From assembly GCA_963793675.1 (NCBI GenBank), contig CAWCBA010000005.1, forward strand, positions 248,001 through 312,000: a stretch of 64,000 nt of DNA, read 5' to 3'. Under the pieces are notes generated by a model. It searched no databases, was not told the origin of the DNA, and saw nothing but the letters and a program-made list of their open reading frames with translations. The stretch comes from RPQJ01 sp963793675 (lineage in GTDB: Bacteria > Pseudomonadota > Gammaproteobacteria > Steroidobacterales > Steroidobacteraceae). Positions 25,529 through 34,461 of this stretch are shown here, piece by piece. The position numbers and the translations under genes are program-made. Within the stretch, counting starts at the first letter, position 1. Each line of letters starts with the position of its first letter.

Positions 25529-25976
25529 ATTCGATCACGTCGAAACGCGTCGTTTCTTCGTGACGCGCCTGCCGCTTGATCGAATCGACCAGCTGGCGCT
25601 GATCCCACGGCACCACGTCGTCCGCCAGCTCCTGCACCGCAGGGGGGATCGTGTCCGTGCCGCCGAACGGTTCGAGCACGATCAGCGGCTTGTCGTACGC
25701 CTTGGCGCAGTGCATCTGGAACTCGACCCAGTCCACGTTCCTGCGGTAGAGCGCCGCCGGCACGATCACCACCTCGGCCTCGCCGATCTGCTTCCGCAGC
25801 GACTCGCGCAAGGCTTCCTTGTCGCCGGACGGGCGTGCGTCCGGCGTGCTGGTGTTGCGATAGAAAAAGTTGGGGCTGCTTTCGACGTACTCGAAGATCC
25901 GGTGGTAATCCTCGTCCTCCACCCATACGTGGCAAACGAACAGCCGGATCGGGTTCTTCTGGGTGATGCTGCTCAC
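25515..25976 (-). CDS. TIR-like domain protein (MTH538/ThsB-like)
   Basis: The protein has 153 residues and is a single domain. It has the pattern of the TIR-like family related to Thoeris ThsB: first strand IRLFVCHVWVEDEDYHRIFE, then SPNFFYRNTS, helix LRESLRKQIGEAEVVIVPAA and the segment NVDWVEFQMHCAKAYDKPLI. The Glu in DWVEFQM sits where TIR NADases carry their catalytic Glu. TIR proteins bind or cleave NAD and often act in immunity; a housekeeping role is equally possible. It is divergent (100 bases apart) from the EEP-family gene. Confidence 0.68.
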   Translation of the reverse strand: MSSITQKNPIRLFVCHVWVEDEDYHRIFEYVESSPNFFYRNTSTPDARPSGDKEALRESLRKQIGEAEVVIVPAALYRRNVDWVEFQMHCAKAYDKPLIVLEPFGGTDTIPPAVQELADDVVPWDQRQLVDSIKRQARHEETTRFDVIEFKLD

Positions 25977-26076
25977 GGAGCCTCCGTCGACATCCTTGCT
26001 ACCGGGCGGACGCCGATAGTCTAGCCTAGCGCATTCCGTTCCGGATCAGCGTCCAGACCCGTAGAATTGAGGTCTG

Positions 26077-26814
26077 ATGCGCTTTCTGCTCTACAACATC
26101 CGTTACGCCACGGGCACCGGCGCCGCTTTCCACCTCCCGATCCCGGGTGCCGGCTACCTCCGCAGCGACAAGCGCGTCCTGGCCGGGATCACCCGCTTCA
26201 TCAAGGGGCAGGACCCGGATATCGTCGGGCTGATCGAAGTCGACACCGGCTCGATCCGCACCGGCAAGGTCAACCAGGCCGAGGTGATCGCCGATTCCCT
26301 CGGGCACTACTCGATCTACCAGTGCAAGTACGGCGCGAATTCGTTCAACACGTTCGTACCGATCCTGAACAAGCAGTCCAACGCCTTCCTGGCGGCGCCG
26401 CGCGTCGAGGGGGAGCGTTTCCACTACTTCGACACCGGCATCAAGCGCCTGATCATCGAACTCGAACTCGACGACGTCTGCGTTTTCCTGGTCCACCTCT
26501 CGCTCAAGTTCCGGCACCGGCACGCGCAACTGCGCCAGGTGTTCAACCTCGTGAAGCGCTCGACCAAGCCGGTGATCGTCGCGGGCGACTTCAACACGTT
26601 CTGGGGCGAGCACGAGATGTCGCTGTTCATGGAGGCGAGCGGACTGCGCAGCGCCAACGTCGCGGGCCTGCCGTCGTATCCAGCACGCAAGCCACGCCTG
26701 GAACTCGACTTCATCCTGTATTCAAAGGGCATCGAGATCGACTCTTTCGAGATTCCCGAAGTCACGTTTTCCGACCACCGGCCGCTGGTCTGCGATTTCC
26801 ACATCACCGGCTGA
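26077..26814 (+). CDS. Endonuclease/exonuclease/phosphatase (EEP) family hydrolase
   Basis: The protein has 245 residues and no signal peptide. It has the full EEP set: strand FLLYNIRYATG with the first Asn, VGLIEVDTGS with the metal Glu, AGDFNTFWGEHE with catalytic Asp/Asn, and the final SDHRPLVCDFH with the Asp-His pair. Substrates in the family range from DNA to inositol phosphates and lipids. It is divergent from the TIR-like gene, and 29 bases precede fadJ on the same strand, so it could be cotranscribed with fadJ. Confidence 0.85.
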   Translation: MRFLLYNIRYATGTGAAFHLPIPGAGYLRSDKRVLAGITRFIKGQDPDIVGLIEVDTGSIRTGKVNQAEVIADSLGHYSIYQCKYGANSFNTFVPILNKQSNAFLAAPRVEGERFHYFDTGIKRLIIELELDDVCVFLVHLSLKFRHRHAQLRQVFNLVKRSTKPVIVAGDFNTFWGEHEMSLFMEASGLRSANVAGLPSYPARKPRLELDFILYSKGIEIDSFEIPEVTFSDHRPLVCDFHITG

Positions 26815-26843
26815 CCTCGGTCCGCGTGGTTCATGGAGGATTG

Positions 26844-28901
26844 ATGAACACTTCGGCGACTGCCTCGACATCACGCCAGTGGACCCTCGAGATCGACTCG
26901 GATCGCGTCGCCTGGCTCACCTTCGACAAACCGGGCGCCAGCGCCAACTCGCTCTCGCGCGCGGCGATGGAAGAACTCGACGAGCGCCTGCGCGAGGCCG
27001 AGCAGCAGCGCCCGGCCGGCCTGGTCATCCGTTCCGGCAAGAGTGGCTTCATCGCAGGCGCCGACGTGTCCGAGTTCGGCCAGGTGCGCGAGCCTGCTGC
27101 AGCCGTGCCGTCGATCCGCGCGGCGCACGGCGTCTTGCAGCGGCTCGCGGACCTGCCCTTCCCCACCGTTGCCGCCATCAATGGCTACTGCCTCGGCGGC
27201 GGGCTCGAACTCGCCATGGCTTGCCGTCACCGCGTCTGCGCCGACGATCCGAAGGTGACGCTGGGGCTGCCGGAGGTGATGCTGGGCATTCATCCTGGTT
27301 TCGGCGGTACCGTGCGCGCCGTGCAACTGGTGGGCGTGGCGACGGCGATGGACTTGATGCTCACGGGCAAGAACCTGCGCCCGGACAAGGCGCTGCAGCT
27401 GGGACTGGTCGACGAGATCGTTCCGGCGGGACGGTTGCATGACGCCGCCAAGGCGCTGGCGCTGCACCCACGTACACGGCGCCGGGCGCCGTTCAGCCAG
27501 CGCCTGCTGAACCTGCCCCTGGCGCGCAGCTTCGTCGCTGGCAAGATCGAGAACCAGGTTCGCCGACGGGTACGCAAGGAGCACTATCCCGCGCCGTATG
27601 CGATCGTGGAGCTCTGGCGCCGCCACGGCGCGAGTCCGCGCACGGGTTACGAGGCCGAGGCCCAGTCGGTCGCACGGCTCGTGTGTACGCCCACGTCACG
27701 CAACCTCGTGCGCGTGTTCTTCCTGCAGGAAAGACTGAAGGGATTGGGCGGCAGGGAACTGCCGACGGGCGGCCATGTGCACGTCGTCGGCGCGGGCGTC
27801 ATGGGCGGCGACATCGCCGCGTGGTGTGCGCTGCGCGGCTTCACCGTGACGCTGCAGGACCGCGGCGCGGAGCTCGTGCAACCCGCGCTCGATCGTGCGC
27901 GTGCCTTCTTCGAGAAGCGCAGTCGCGTTCCCGGCAGGGCCGCAGAGCAGCTGGCGCGGTTGCAGGCCGACGTCGAAGGCCACGGGATCGATCGAGCCGA
28001 CGTGGTGATCGAGGCCATCTACGAGAACGCCGGAGCCAAGCGCGAGCTGTACGCGCGCATCGAGCCCCGGTTGAAGCCTGGTGCACTCCTCGCCACCAAT
28101 ACGTCGAGCCTGATGCTCGAGCCACTCGCGGAACAACTCGCCGCACCGGGCAGGCTCGTTGGCCTGCACTTTTTCAACCCGGTCGCGCAGATGCCTCTGG
28201 TCGAGGTCGTCGAGTCGGCCGCGACCGAGCCGCAGACCCTTGCCGCTGCACTCGCCTTCACCCGGGCCATCGACAAGCTGCCGCTGCCTTGTCGCAGCGC
28301 GCCCGGTTTCCTGGTGAACAGGGTGCTGATGCCGTACATGACCGAGGCGATGCTCGCGGCCGGCGCCGGCGTGCCACTCGCCACGATCGACGAGGTGGCC
28401 GTGAATTTCGGCATGCCGATGGGTCCCATCGAGCTTGCAGACATCGTCGGCCTCGACGTGTGCCTGCACGTCGGCCGCATCCTTGCGGCGGCCTTCGGCG
28501 GACCTGCGCCTGACGCCGTGGCCCCGCTGGTCGAATCCGGCAAGCTCGGCAAGAAGACGGGCCAGGGCCTCTATGAATGGCGCGATGGCAAGGCGGTGAA
28601 GCCACCGGTCGACCCTTCTGCGCGCGCCCCCGACGACCTCGAAGATCGGCTCATGCTGGCCATGGTCAACGAGGCCATGGCAGTGCTGCGGGAAGGCGTG
28701 GTGGCAGACGGCGACCTCATCGATGCCGGCGTGATTTTCGGGTCGGGCTTCGCCCCGTTCCGTGGCGGACCGTTGCGTTATGCGCGGGAGCGTGGCGTTG
28801 CGGACGTCGTGGCGCGCCTCGAGGTGCTGGCCGCGAAACACGGCGAACGATTCCGGCCGGATCCGGGCTGGTCGAGCTTCGGTGGTCCCGGCGCGCCGTG
28901 A
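26844..28901 (+). CDS. fadJ: Fatty acid oxidation multifunctional enzyme FadJ-like
   Basis: The protein has 685 residues. The ATG at 26844 follows ATGGAGGA; a longer upstream frame overlaps the EEP gene and is not used. Residues 1-190 are the enoyl-CoA hydratase domain with the oxyanion motif SGFIAGADVSEF and EVMLGIHPGFGGTVRAVQL (catalytic Glu). From residue 310 follows the 3-hydroxyacyl-CoA dehydrogenase: HVVGAGVMGGDIAAWCALRG (NAD site) and GLHFFNPVAQMPLVE (catalytic His). It carries out two steps of beta-oxidation in the cytoplasm. No thiolase gene is adjacent, so the partner FadI/FadA lies elsewhere. Confidence 0.93.
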   Translation: MNTSATASTSRQWTLEIDSDRVAWLTFDKPGASANSLSRAAMEELDERLREAEQQRPAGLVIRSGKSGFIAGADVSEFGQVREPAAAVPSIRAAHGVLQRLADLPFPTVAAINGYCLGGGLELAMACRHRVCADDPKVTLGLPEVMLGIHPGFGGTVRAVQLVGVATAMDLMLTGKNLRPDKALQLGLVDEIVPAGRLHDAAKALALHPRTRRRAPFSQRLLNLPLARSFVAGKIENQVRRRVRKEHYPAPYAIVELWRRHGASPRTGYEAEAQSVARLVCTPTSRNLVRVFFLQERLKGLGGRELPTGGHVHVVGAGVMGGDIAAWCALRGFTVTLQDRGAELVQPALDRARAFFEKRSRVPGRAAEQLARLQADVEGHGIDRADVVIEAIYENAGAKRELYARIEPRLKPGALLATNTSSLMLEPLAEQLAAPGRLVGLHFFNPVAQMPLVEVVESAATEPQTLAAALAFTRAIDKLPLPCRSAPGFLVNRVLMPYMTEAMLAAGAGVPLATIDEVAVNFGMPMGPIELADIVGLDVCLHVGRILAAAFGGPAPDAVAPLVESGKLGKKTGQGLYEWRDGKAVKPPVDPSARAPDDLEDRLMLAMVNEAMAVLREGVVADGDLIDAGVIFGSGFAPFRGGPLRYARERGVADVVARLEVLAAKHGERFRPDPGWSSFGGPGAP

Positions 28902-28932
28902 TACCATCCCGCAACTTTTGCAGCGGACCTTC

Positions 28933-30003
28933 ATGAGCAGCGATCCGACCACCGTCGAACTGAGCGTCCTGCGAGCGTTTTCACCGCTCGACGGGCTCAA
29001 GAAAGAGAATCTCGGGGCGCTCGCGCGCAAGACCGTCATGCGCGAGCTGCCGCAGGGCCGTCTCCTGTTCAAGGAAGGCGACGCTGAGAAGCGGACTTAC
29101 TACCTCGCGAGCGGGGTAGTCGAACTGCTGGCGGAAGGCCGCATCGTGGGCACGATCCGCGGGGGCACGCCCGACGCACGCCACGCGCTCGCGCCGCTCC
29201 TGCCCCGCCGCTGCTCGGCGCGGGTGGCCTCCGAAAAGATCGAGTACCTGTCCATCGACAGCGACATGCTCGACGTCCTCATCACCTGGGACCAGACGGG
29301 CATCTACGAAGTCGGCGAACTGCATGCTGGCGGCGATTCAGCGGACGACTGGATGACCATGCTGCTGCAGAGCCGTGCCTTCCACCGCATCCCGCCGGCC
29401 AACCTGCAGGCCGTGTTCATGCGCCTGCAGCGAGTGAATTACTCGGCGGGCGACGTGGTGATCCGCCAGGGCGAGGAAGGTGACTTCTTCTACGTTATCG
29501 TCTCGGGCCGCTGCTCGGTGAGCCGCGAGACGCCGCTCAACCGCGAAGGCATCCGGCTCGCGGAACTGGGCATGGGCGAGACCTTCGGCGAGGAAGCGCT
29601 GATCTCAGGCGCGACGCGCAACGCCACGGTCACGATGCTGACCGACGGCGTCTTGATGCGCCTCGCCAAGGACGATTTCAACACCCTGCTCAACGAGCCG
29701 ATGCTGCAGTGGGTCGACCACGAGCAGGGCCTGCAGATCGTAGCGAAAGGCGGCATGTGGCTCGACGTGCGCCTGCCGAGCGAATACGAGCACTGGCACC
29801 TGGAGCCGTCGCTCAACGTGCCGCTCTATTTCATTCGCCTGAAGATCAAGACGCTCGACCCGGCGATCCGCTACGTCGTGGTCTGCGACAACGGCCGTCG
29901 CAGCTCTGCGGCCGCTTACATCCTGAGCGAACGGGGCTTCGAAGTCTGCGTGTTGCGCGGCGGCATTGCCGAGACCGGTCTCGCCGATACGCTGATCCGC
30001 TGA
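28933..30003 (+). CDS. Protein with two cyclic nucleotide-binding domains and a rhodanese domain
   Basis: The protein has 356 residues. Residues about 13-120 form a first, diverged cNMP-binding beta barrel (GRLLFKEGDAEKRTYYLASG). Residues 140-265 form a canonical one, VVIRQGEEGDFFYVIVSGRC with the phosphate cassette GETFGEEALISGATRNATV. Residues 265-356 are a rhodanese domain whose active-site loop is YVVVCDNGRRSSAAA with its Cys. There is no DNA-binding helix-turn-helix, so it is not a CRP-type regulator. It probably couples a cyclic nucleotide signal to sulfur transfer or to persulfide sensing. Confidence 0.85.
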   Translation: MSSDPTTVELSVLRAFSPLDGLKKENLGALARKTVMRELPQGRLLFKEGDAEKRTYYLASGVVELLAEGRIVGTIRGGTPDARHALAPLLPRRCSARVASEKIEYLSIDSDMLDVLITWDQTGIYEVGELHAGGDSADDWMTMLLQSRAFHRIPPANLQAVFMRLQRVNYSAGDVVIRQGEEGDFFYVIVSGRCSVSRETPLNREGIRLAELGMGETFGEEALISGATRNATVTMLTDGVLMRLAKDDFNTLLNEPMLQWVDHEQGLQIVAKGGMWLDVRLPSEYEHWHLEPSLNVPLYFIRLKIKTLDPAIRYVVVCDNGRRSSAAAYILSERGFEVCVLRGGIAETGLADTLIR

Positions 30004-30072
30004 TCCGCTGACGGGAACGAAGCACCGACTATTGCACGGCCAGCTGCTGCACGTGCTGCGCCGGCGTCTGCC

Positions 30073-30471
30073 CTACTGTGAAATCGAGTAGCTCTTCTGC
30101 TTGCCAGTGAGTTCCTGCCGCAGGCCGTCCGCCTGGCGCACGGATGCTTCGTACTGCGCCACGGTCATGCAGACCTCGGTCGGAAAGCGCGAGCCGAGCG
30201 GAGTGCTCTTGCGGCAATAGACCGTCTCGCCGCCGAGCTGCCTGGACTTGTAGCCGGGCGGAACACGTGCAACCGTCGTTTCCTGACCGTCGCCGGGCTT
30301 TGTTGCGACGGCAGCCGCTGGCTTGGCAGTCTGAGCGGACGGAGCGACGCTGGCAGCAGGAACCGCGGCTGCTGCGGGCTCGGCCACAGCCTGCCCCGGC
30401 TCCGCGGCGAACGCAGGCAGGGCGCTGCCAAGGGCAACGAGAACCAACAGAAGTCGAAGCAAGGCATTCAT
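30073..30471 (-). CDS. Small exported protein with Cys pair
   Basis: The protein has 132 residues with a clear signal peptide (LLRLLLVLVALGSALPAFAAE). After an Ala/Pro-rich spacer (residues 25-60) there is a conserved block, ETVYCRKSTPLGSRFPTEVC, whose two Cys may form a disulfide, then a charged helix. The block occurs in many small gammaproteobacterial exported proteins of unknown function. It is the last gene of the reverse-strand run and faces the cNMP/rhodanese gene. Confidence 0.65.
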   Translation of the reverse strand: MNALLRLLLVLVALGSALPAFAAEPGQAVAEPAAAAVPAASVAPSAQTAKPAAAVATKPGDGQETTVARVPPGYKSRQLGGETVYCRKSTPLGSRFPTEVCMTVAQYEASVRQADGLRQELTGKQKSYSISQ

Positions 30472-30531
30472 TGGTGACCTCCAACCGGGGTTCGCTCATC
30501 AATACCCCGGAGGGCTCCGGCCCGTCCGAAG

Positions 30532-30894
30532 CTACATTGTGTGGGTAGGCTTGTCGCCGCCGAGTGCGCCTGCGAGGTACGACTCGATCTTGCGCTGGGT
30601 GGTTCCGCGATCCTGCTCGCTGAACTGCACGCCGATGCCGGCCGTGCGCTTGCCCTGCGCCCCCTTGGGTGTCATCCAGATGACGCGGCCGGCCACCGGC
30701 AGCTTCTCATCCTCGCCCATCAGGTTGAGCAGCATGAACACCTCGTCACCGAGGCGGTAATTGCTGCTGGTCGGAATGAACAGTCCGCCGTTTTTCACGA
30801 ACGGCATGTAAGCGAGGTACAGCGCGCTCTTGTCCTTGATGGTGAGCGTCAGCAGGCCAGGCTTGTTCGGTTGTCGCGCGGGGGCGGGGCTCAT
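30532..30894 (-). CDS. pilZ: PilZ domain protein (type IV pilus assembly type)
   Basis: The protein has 120 residues. Features of the short PilZ family: KSALYLAYMPFVKNGGLFIP, DEVFMLLNLMGEDEKLPVAG and VIWMTPKGAQGKRTAGIGVQ. The canonical c-di-GMP motif RxxxR is not evident near the N-terminus, as in PilZ of Pseudomonas, which acts in pilus assembly without binding the nucleotide. Its place right after holB matches the known holB-pilZ arrangement, which supports the assignment. Confidence 0.88.
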   Translation of the reverse strand: MSPAPARQPNKPGLLTLTIKDKSALYLAYMPFVKNGGLFIPTSSNYRLGDEVFMLLNLMGEDEKLPVAGRVIWMTPKGAQGKRTAGIGVQFSEQDRGTTQRKIESYLAGALGGDKPTHTM

Positions 30895-30915
30895 CAGGAC
30901 CTTCTCAGTGCTCCA

Positions 30916-31959
30916 TCAGCGGGCCGCCACCGCGGCTCGCAATGCGAGCAGCAAGGTTTCGACCACGAGGGGCGCGGATGCCGAGCCTTCGAGCAGGCGG
31001 CGGGCCTCGCGCAAGCGGTCCAATACCTGGAACGCCTCGGTTATGTTCAACTCGGCCGCTGCCCTTTGCAAGGCCGAACCGGTCCGAAACGTGAGGGGAT
31101 TCTCATTAACGACCCCGGCCGCCGCCTGGATGGCGGCAACCAGCCACGCTTCGAGCCAGTCGAGGCGAGTCGGCAGCCCTGCGCCTTGCATGTCGGCAGC
31201 GGCCCGTGTGACCTCGATCCGGTCGTCCAGAAACGCTTCGAGCAGACCCGCCATTTGCTGTTCGAGACCCGCAAAATGCGGCGCCAGCGCGAGCGCCTTG
31301 AGTGGCGAACCTCCGGCCACGGCCAGCAAACGGGGTGGCGGGGCGCTGCCGAGGGTCGCGGTGAGCCAGCCCAGGGCCAGCGCATTCTCGGGCCGCGACA
31401 CTTCGACTCGCTGGCACCGGCTGCGCAGCGTGGGTAGCAGCGCAGAGGGCCGTGCAGTGACCAGCACCAGCACCGTGCGTGGCGCCGGCTCCTCGAGCGT
31501 CTTGAGCAATGCGTTCTGCGCCGAGGGCGTCATCTTCTCGGCCGGTGCGATCACCGCCACCCGGTAGCCACGCCGCATGCTCGTCATCGCAAGCTGCTCG
31601 CAGACCTCACGCACCTGGTCGACCCCGATCGATTTCTTGTCTTCGGGAATTCGCAACCAGTGCATGTCCGGGTGCGTCCCTGCCTTGCTGAGGTGACACT
31701 CGGCGCATTCGCCGCAGGCCTCGAGGCGCTCGCCTCGAGCCGTGCAGAACAACGCTGCCGCGAGCGCGGAGGCGAAACGCTGCTTGCCGACGCCCGCCGG
31801 TCCCTGCAGCAGCAATCCGTGCGACAGGCGATGGGAGCTGACCGCCGCAGTCAGCTTGTCGCATGCGGACTCATGCCATGGCAGCAGGTCGATCGGCAGC
31901 GGCGCTAGATCCTGGTCGCCCGCGCTGCCGGAGGTGTCGTCGTCCGCGTCCTGGCTCAT
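30916..31959 (-). CDS. holB: DNA polymerase III delta' subunit
   Basis: The protein has 347 residues. Walker A is LLQGPAGVGKQRFASALA, the zinc module has four Cys in ARGERLEACGECAECHLSKA and before it, and the sensor LRSRCQRVEV closes the AAA domain. As part of the clamp loader it opens the sliding clamp at primer ends. The ATG overlaps the tmk stop by four bases. Confidence 0.93.
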   Translation of the reverse strand: MSQDADDDTSGSAGDQDLAPLPIDLLPWHESACDKLTAAVSSHRLSHGLLLQGPAGVGKQRFASALAAALFCTARGERLEACGECAECHLSKAGTHPDMHWLRIPEDKKSIGVDQVREVCEQLAMTSMRRGYRVAVIAPAEKMTPSAQNALLKTLEEPAPRTVLVLVTARPSALLPTLRSRCQRVEVSRPENALALGWLTATLGSAPPPRLLAVAGGSPLKALALAPHFAGLEQQMAGLLEAFLDDRIEVTRAAADMQGAGLPTRLDWLEAWLVAAIQAAAGVVNENPLTFRTGSALQRAAAELNITEAFQVLDRLREARRLLEGSASAPLVVETLLLALRAAVAAR

Positions 31960-32612
31960 CGCAACGACGCCTGCAGGATGAGCAGCGGTTGCAGGGCTGC
32001 CCGGACCGACGATTCGACGCGCTCGAGTTCACCGCTCGCGTCGACGACCCGGAACCGTGCCGGTTCCTGCGCCGCGCGCTGCAGATAGGTTTGCCGGACA
32101 CGCTCGAAGAATTCGGCGCGTTCAGACTCGAACCGGTCGGGACCATCAGCCCCGTTGCGGTCGCGCGCGCGCGCCATGCCGACTGCGACGGGTGCGTCGA
32201 GCAACACGGTAAGATCGGGCTGGCGCTGCGGGTGCACGATGCGTACGAGCGCATCGATTTCGGCCGCGGGTAAGCCGCGGCCGCCACCCTGGTAAGCGTA
32301 GGTGGCATCGGTAAACCGGTCGCACAGGACCCACGCACCCCGCGCAACGGCAGGCTCGATCAGGTTGGCGAGATGGCTCGCGCGCGCAGCGAACATCAGC
32401 AGCAGTTCGCACGACTGCGGCATGGGCTCGTCGGCAGGCTCGAGCAGGATGCGTCGCAGCAGCTCGGCCCTCGGCGTACCGCCCGGCTCACGTGTCAACA
32501 CGACATCGACGCCCTCTGCTGCCAGCCAGGCAGCCGCGCGCCTGATCTGCGTCGACTTGCCGACGCCCTCGCCGCCTTCGAACGTGATGAACCTGCCTTG
32601 CACGCCGCTCAA
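31956..32612 (-). CDS. tmk: Thymidylate kinase
   Basis: The protein has 218 residues. The P-loop is FEGGEGVGKSTQ, the substrate motif DRFTDATYAYQGGGRGL replaces the usual DRY with DRF, and the LID region is around ARDRNGADGPDRFE. It makes dTDP from dTMP. It overlaps mltG upstream and holB downstream by ATGA each, as in the standard gammaproteobacterial cluster. Confidence 0.95.
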   Translation of the reverse strand: MSGVQGRFITFEGGEGVGKSTQIRRAAAWLAAEGVDVVLTREPGGTPRAELLRRILLEPADEPMPQSCELLLMFAARASHLANLIEPAVARGAWVLCDRFTDATYAYQGGGRGLPAAEIDALVRIVHPQRQPDLTVLLDAPVAVGMARARDRNGADGPDRFESERAEFFERVRQTYLQRAAQEPARFRVVDASGELERVESSVRAALQPLLILQASLR

Positions 32613-33643
32613 TGACCCTTGCTGTGCTGCTGACGGTAACGCACCAGGTAGCGCCGCACGGCGGCCTCGTGCTCCCTCAGCGTCCGTGAAAACGCGTGCC
32701 TGCCGTCGCCCTCGCCCGTCGCGACGAAATAGAGTTCGCCGCGCTCGTCGGGTTGCACCGCAGCCCGCAACGCAGCGGCCCCAGGCAGCGCAATCGGCGT
32801 CGGCGGCAGGCCCGCCCGCGTGTACGTATTGTACGGCCCGTCGCGTTCGAGGTCAGCGCGCCGCAGGTTGCCGTCGAACTTTTCGCCGAGCCCGTAGATG
32901 ACCGTTGGATCCGTCTGCAGACGCATGCCCAAGCGCAGTCGCTCGATGAACACGCCCGCGATGCGTGCGCGCTCGTCCGGGTGCCCGGTTTCGCGCTCGA
33001 TGATCGAGGCGAGGATCAGCGCCTCGTAGTCGTCCTTGAGCGGCAGGTTCTCGTGCCTCGTCGCCCAGGCTGCCGCCAGTTCCTTGCGCATGCGATCGCG
33101 CGACTGGCGCAGCAGGTCGATGTCGCGGGTGCCTTTGCCGAACAGGTAGGTATCGGGAAAAAACAGGCCTTCGGGGGGCTTGCCCTCCTCGCCGAGCGCG
33201 CGCATGACTGCGTCGTCCTGCATGCCGCGTGTCGCGTGCTCGAGCGTCGGTTCGGCCGCGAGCGCCCTGCGCAACTCGCGGAACGTCCAACCCTCGACCA
33301 CCGTGACCGAATGCTGGACGACGCTCCCGCTCACCAGGGCCTGCAGCAGGCCTCGCGGCGACGTGCCCGGCTTGATCGAAAACTCTCCTGCGTGCATCCG
33401 GGAGTCGACGCCGATGAACCGGCCGTAGAGCGCGAGCAGCCGCGGGTGAGTGAGCAAACCGCGCGCAGCGAGTTCACGCGCGACAGCCGTGAGCGTTTGC
33501 CCGGGCCGGACTTCCACGATAGCTGGTTCCGCGCCGATCGCGAGCGGCTGTGCCAGCCAGTGACGCACGTACAGCGTCCCGGATGCGGCGCCGAGCACCG
33601 CGAGTGTCAGCAGCGCGAGCAGCATGCGCCGCACCGACTTCAT
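32609..33643 (-). CDS. mltG: Endolytic murein transglycosylase MltG
   Basis: The protein has 344 residues. One N-terminal membrane span (MLLALLTLAVLGAASGTLYV) is followed by a LysM-like region (VRPGQTLTAVARELAARGLL) and the YceG catalytic domain. The catalytic Glu is in LILASIIERETGHPDERA, and QTDPTVIYGLG is the other family signature. It cuts nascent glycan strands at the inner membrane. The start overlaps the pabC stop by four bases. Confidence 0.94.
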   Translation of the reverse strand: MKSVRRMLLALLTLAVLGAASGTLYVRHWLAQPLAIGAEPAIVEVRPGQTLTAVARELAARGLLTHPRLLALYGRFIGVDSRMHAGEFSIKPGTSPRGLLQALVSGSVVQHSVTVVEGWTFRELRRALAAEPTLEHATRGMQDDAVMRALGEEGKPPEGLFFPDTYLFGKGTRDIDLLRQSRDRMRKELAAAWATRHENLPLKDDYEALILASIIERETGHPDERARIAGVFIERLRLGMRLQTDPTVIYGLGEKFDGNLRRADLERDGPYNTYTRAGLPPTPIALPGAAALRAAVQPDERGELYFVATGEGDGRHAFSRTLREHEAAVRRYLVRYRQQHSKGH

Positions 33644-34461
33644 TCCTCGTCGGTCTCGAGCGCATCACGCAGCCGTGCCGTCATCTCTCCCGACCGGAAG
33701 TCATTCACGCCCACGACGGCGCCGACCGGCCGGATGCCACGCACGGCGTTGGTCAGGAAGCATTCATCGGCCTGGGCCAGGTCGTCGAGCGTGTAGTCGC
33801 CGACCTCGACGTGGATGCCGAGCGCCTTCGCCAGGCGCAGGACCACCTCGCGCATCACGCCCGAAACGCCGCAGTCGCTGATCTGCGGCGTCAGCAGTGC
33901 GCCGTTGCGCACCAGGAACACGTTGGCCGCCGTGGCACAAACGATGCGGTCGTCGGTCGAACGCATGATGCCTTCGTCGACCGCGGAATCGCGCAACTCG
34001 GCGCCGGCGAGCACCTGCTCGAGGCGATTGAGGTGCTTCATGCCAGCGAGCCGGGGATTGCGGCCCAGCCGCGTCTCGCAGACCAGCAGCGAGAGCGGAC
34101 GCGCGGCCTCGGACTCCGACACCTGTTGCGCCGTCGAGATGACGATACGCGTCGGGTTCGGGTCGGTCGGGGGCGGATAGCTGCGAGGACCCGGGCCCCG
34201 CGTCAGCGTGAGCTTGACCACGGCGGCGCCGAAACCTTCGAGGGCACGCAGGCAGTCCGTTTCGATGAGGTCGACCGGCGGCGGCGGCATGCCGAGGCGG
34301 TGACAACCTTCGGTGAGGCGCGCCATGTGGCTCTGGAAGCGCCGCACCCGCCCGTTGGTCGCACCCATCGTCTCGAACAGGCCATCGCCGTAATGCAGCC
34401 CGCGGTCGTCCACCGACACGCTGCCGCCTTCGACGCCATTCACGAACTTCCGACCCATCAT
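33640..34461 (-). CDS. pabC: 4-amino-4-deoxychorismate lyase
   Basis: The protein has 273 residues and is a fold-type IV PLP enzyme: HYGDGLFETMGATNGRVRRF at the N-terminus, catalytic Lys in AGMKHLNRLEQVLA and phosphate-binding CGVSGVMREVVLRLA. It makes p-aminobenzoate for folate. It directly follows pabB with an ATGA overlap, so both steps from chorismate to p-aminobenzoate are encoded together. Confidence 0.93.
   Translation of the reverse strand: MMGRKFVNGVEGGSVSVDDRGLHYGDGLFETMGATNGRVRRFQSHMARLTEGCHRLGMPPPPVDLIETDCLRALEGFGAAVVKLTLTRGPGPRSYPPPTDPNPTRIVISTAQQVSESEAARPLSLLVCETRLGRNPRLAGMKHLNRLEQVLAGAELRDSAVDEGIMRSTDDRIVCATAANVFLVRNGALLTPQISDCGVSGVMREVVLRLAKALGIHVEVGDYTLDDLAQADECFLTNAVRGIRPVGAVVGVNDFRSGEMTARLRDALETDEE

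Noticed and set aside
26067..26843. Upstream extension of fadJ to 944 residues
   Set aside because: It reads through the EEP gene in another frame and is Arg/Pro-rich; ATG 26844 has a strong ribosome site and the family N-terminus.
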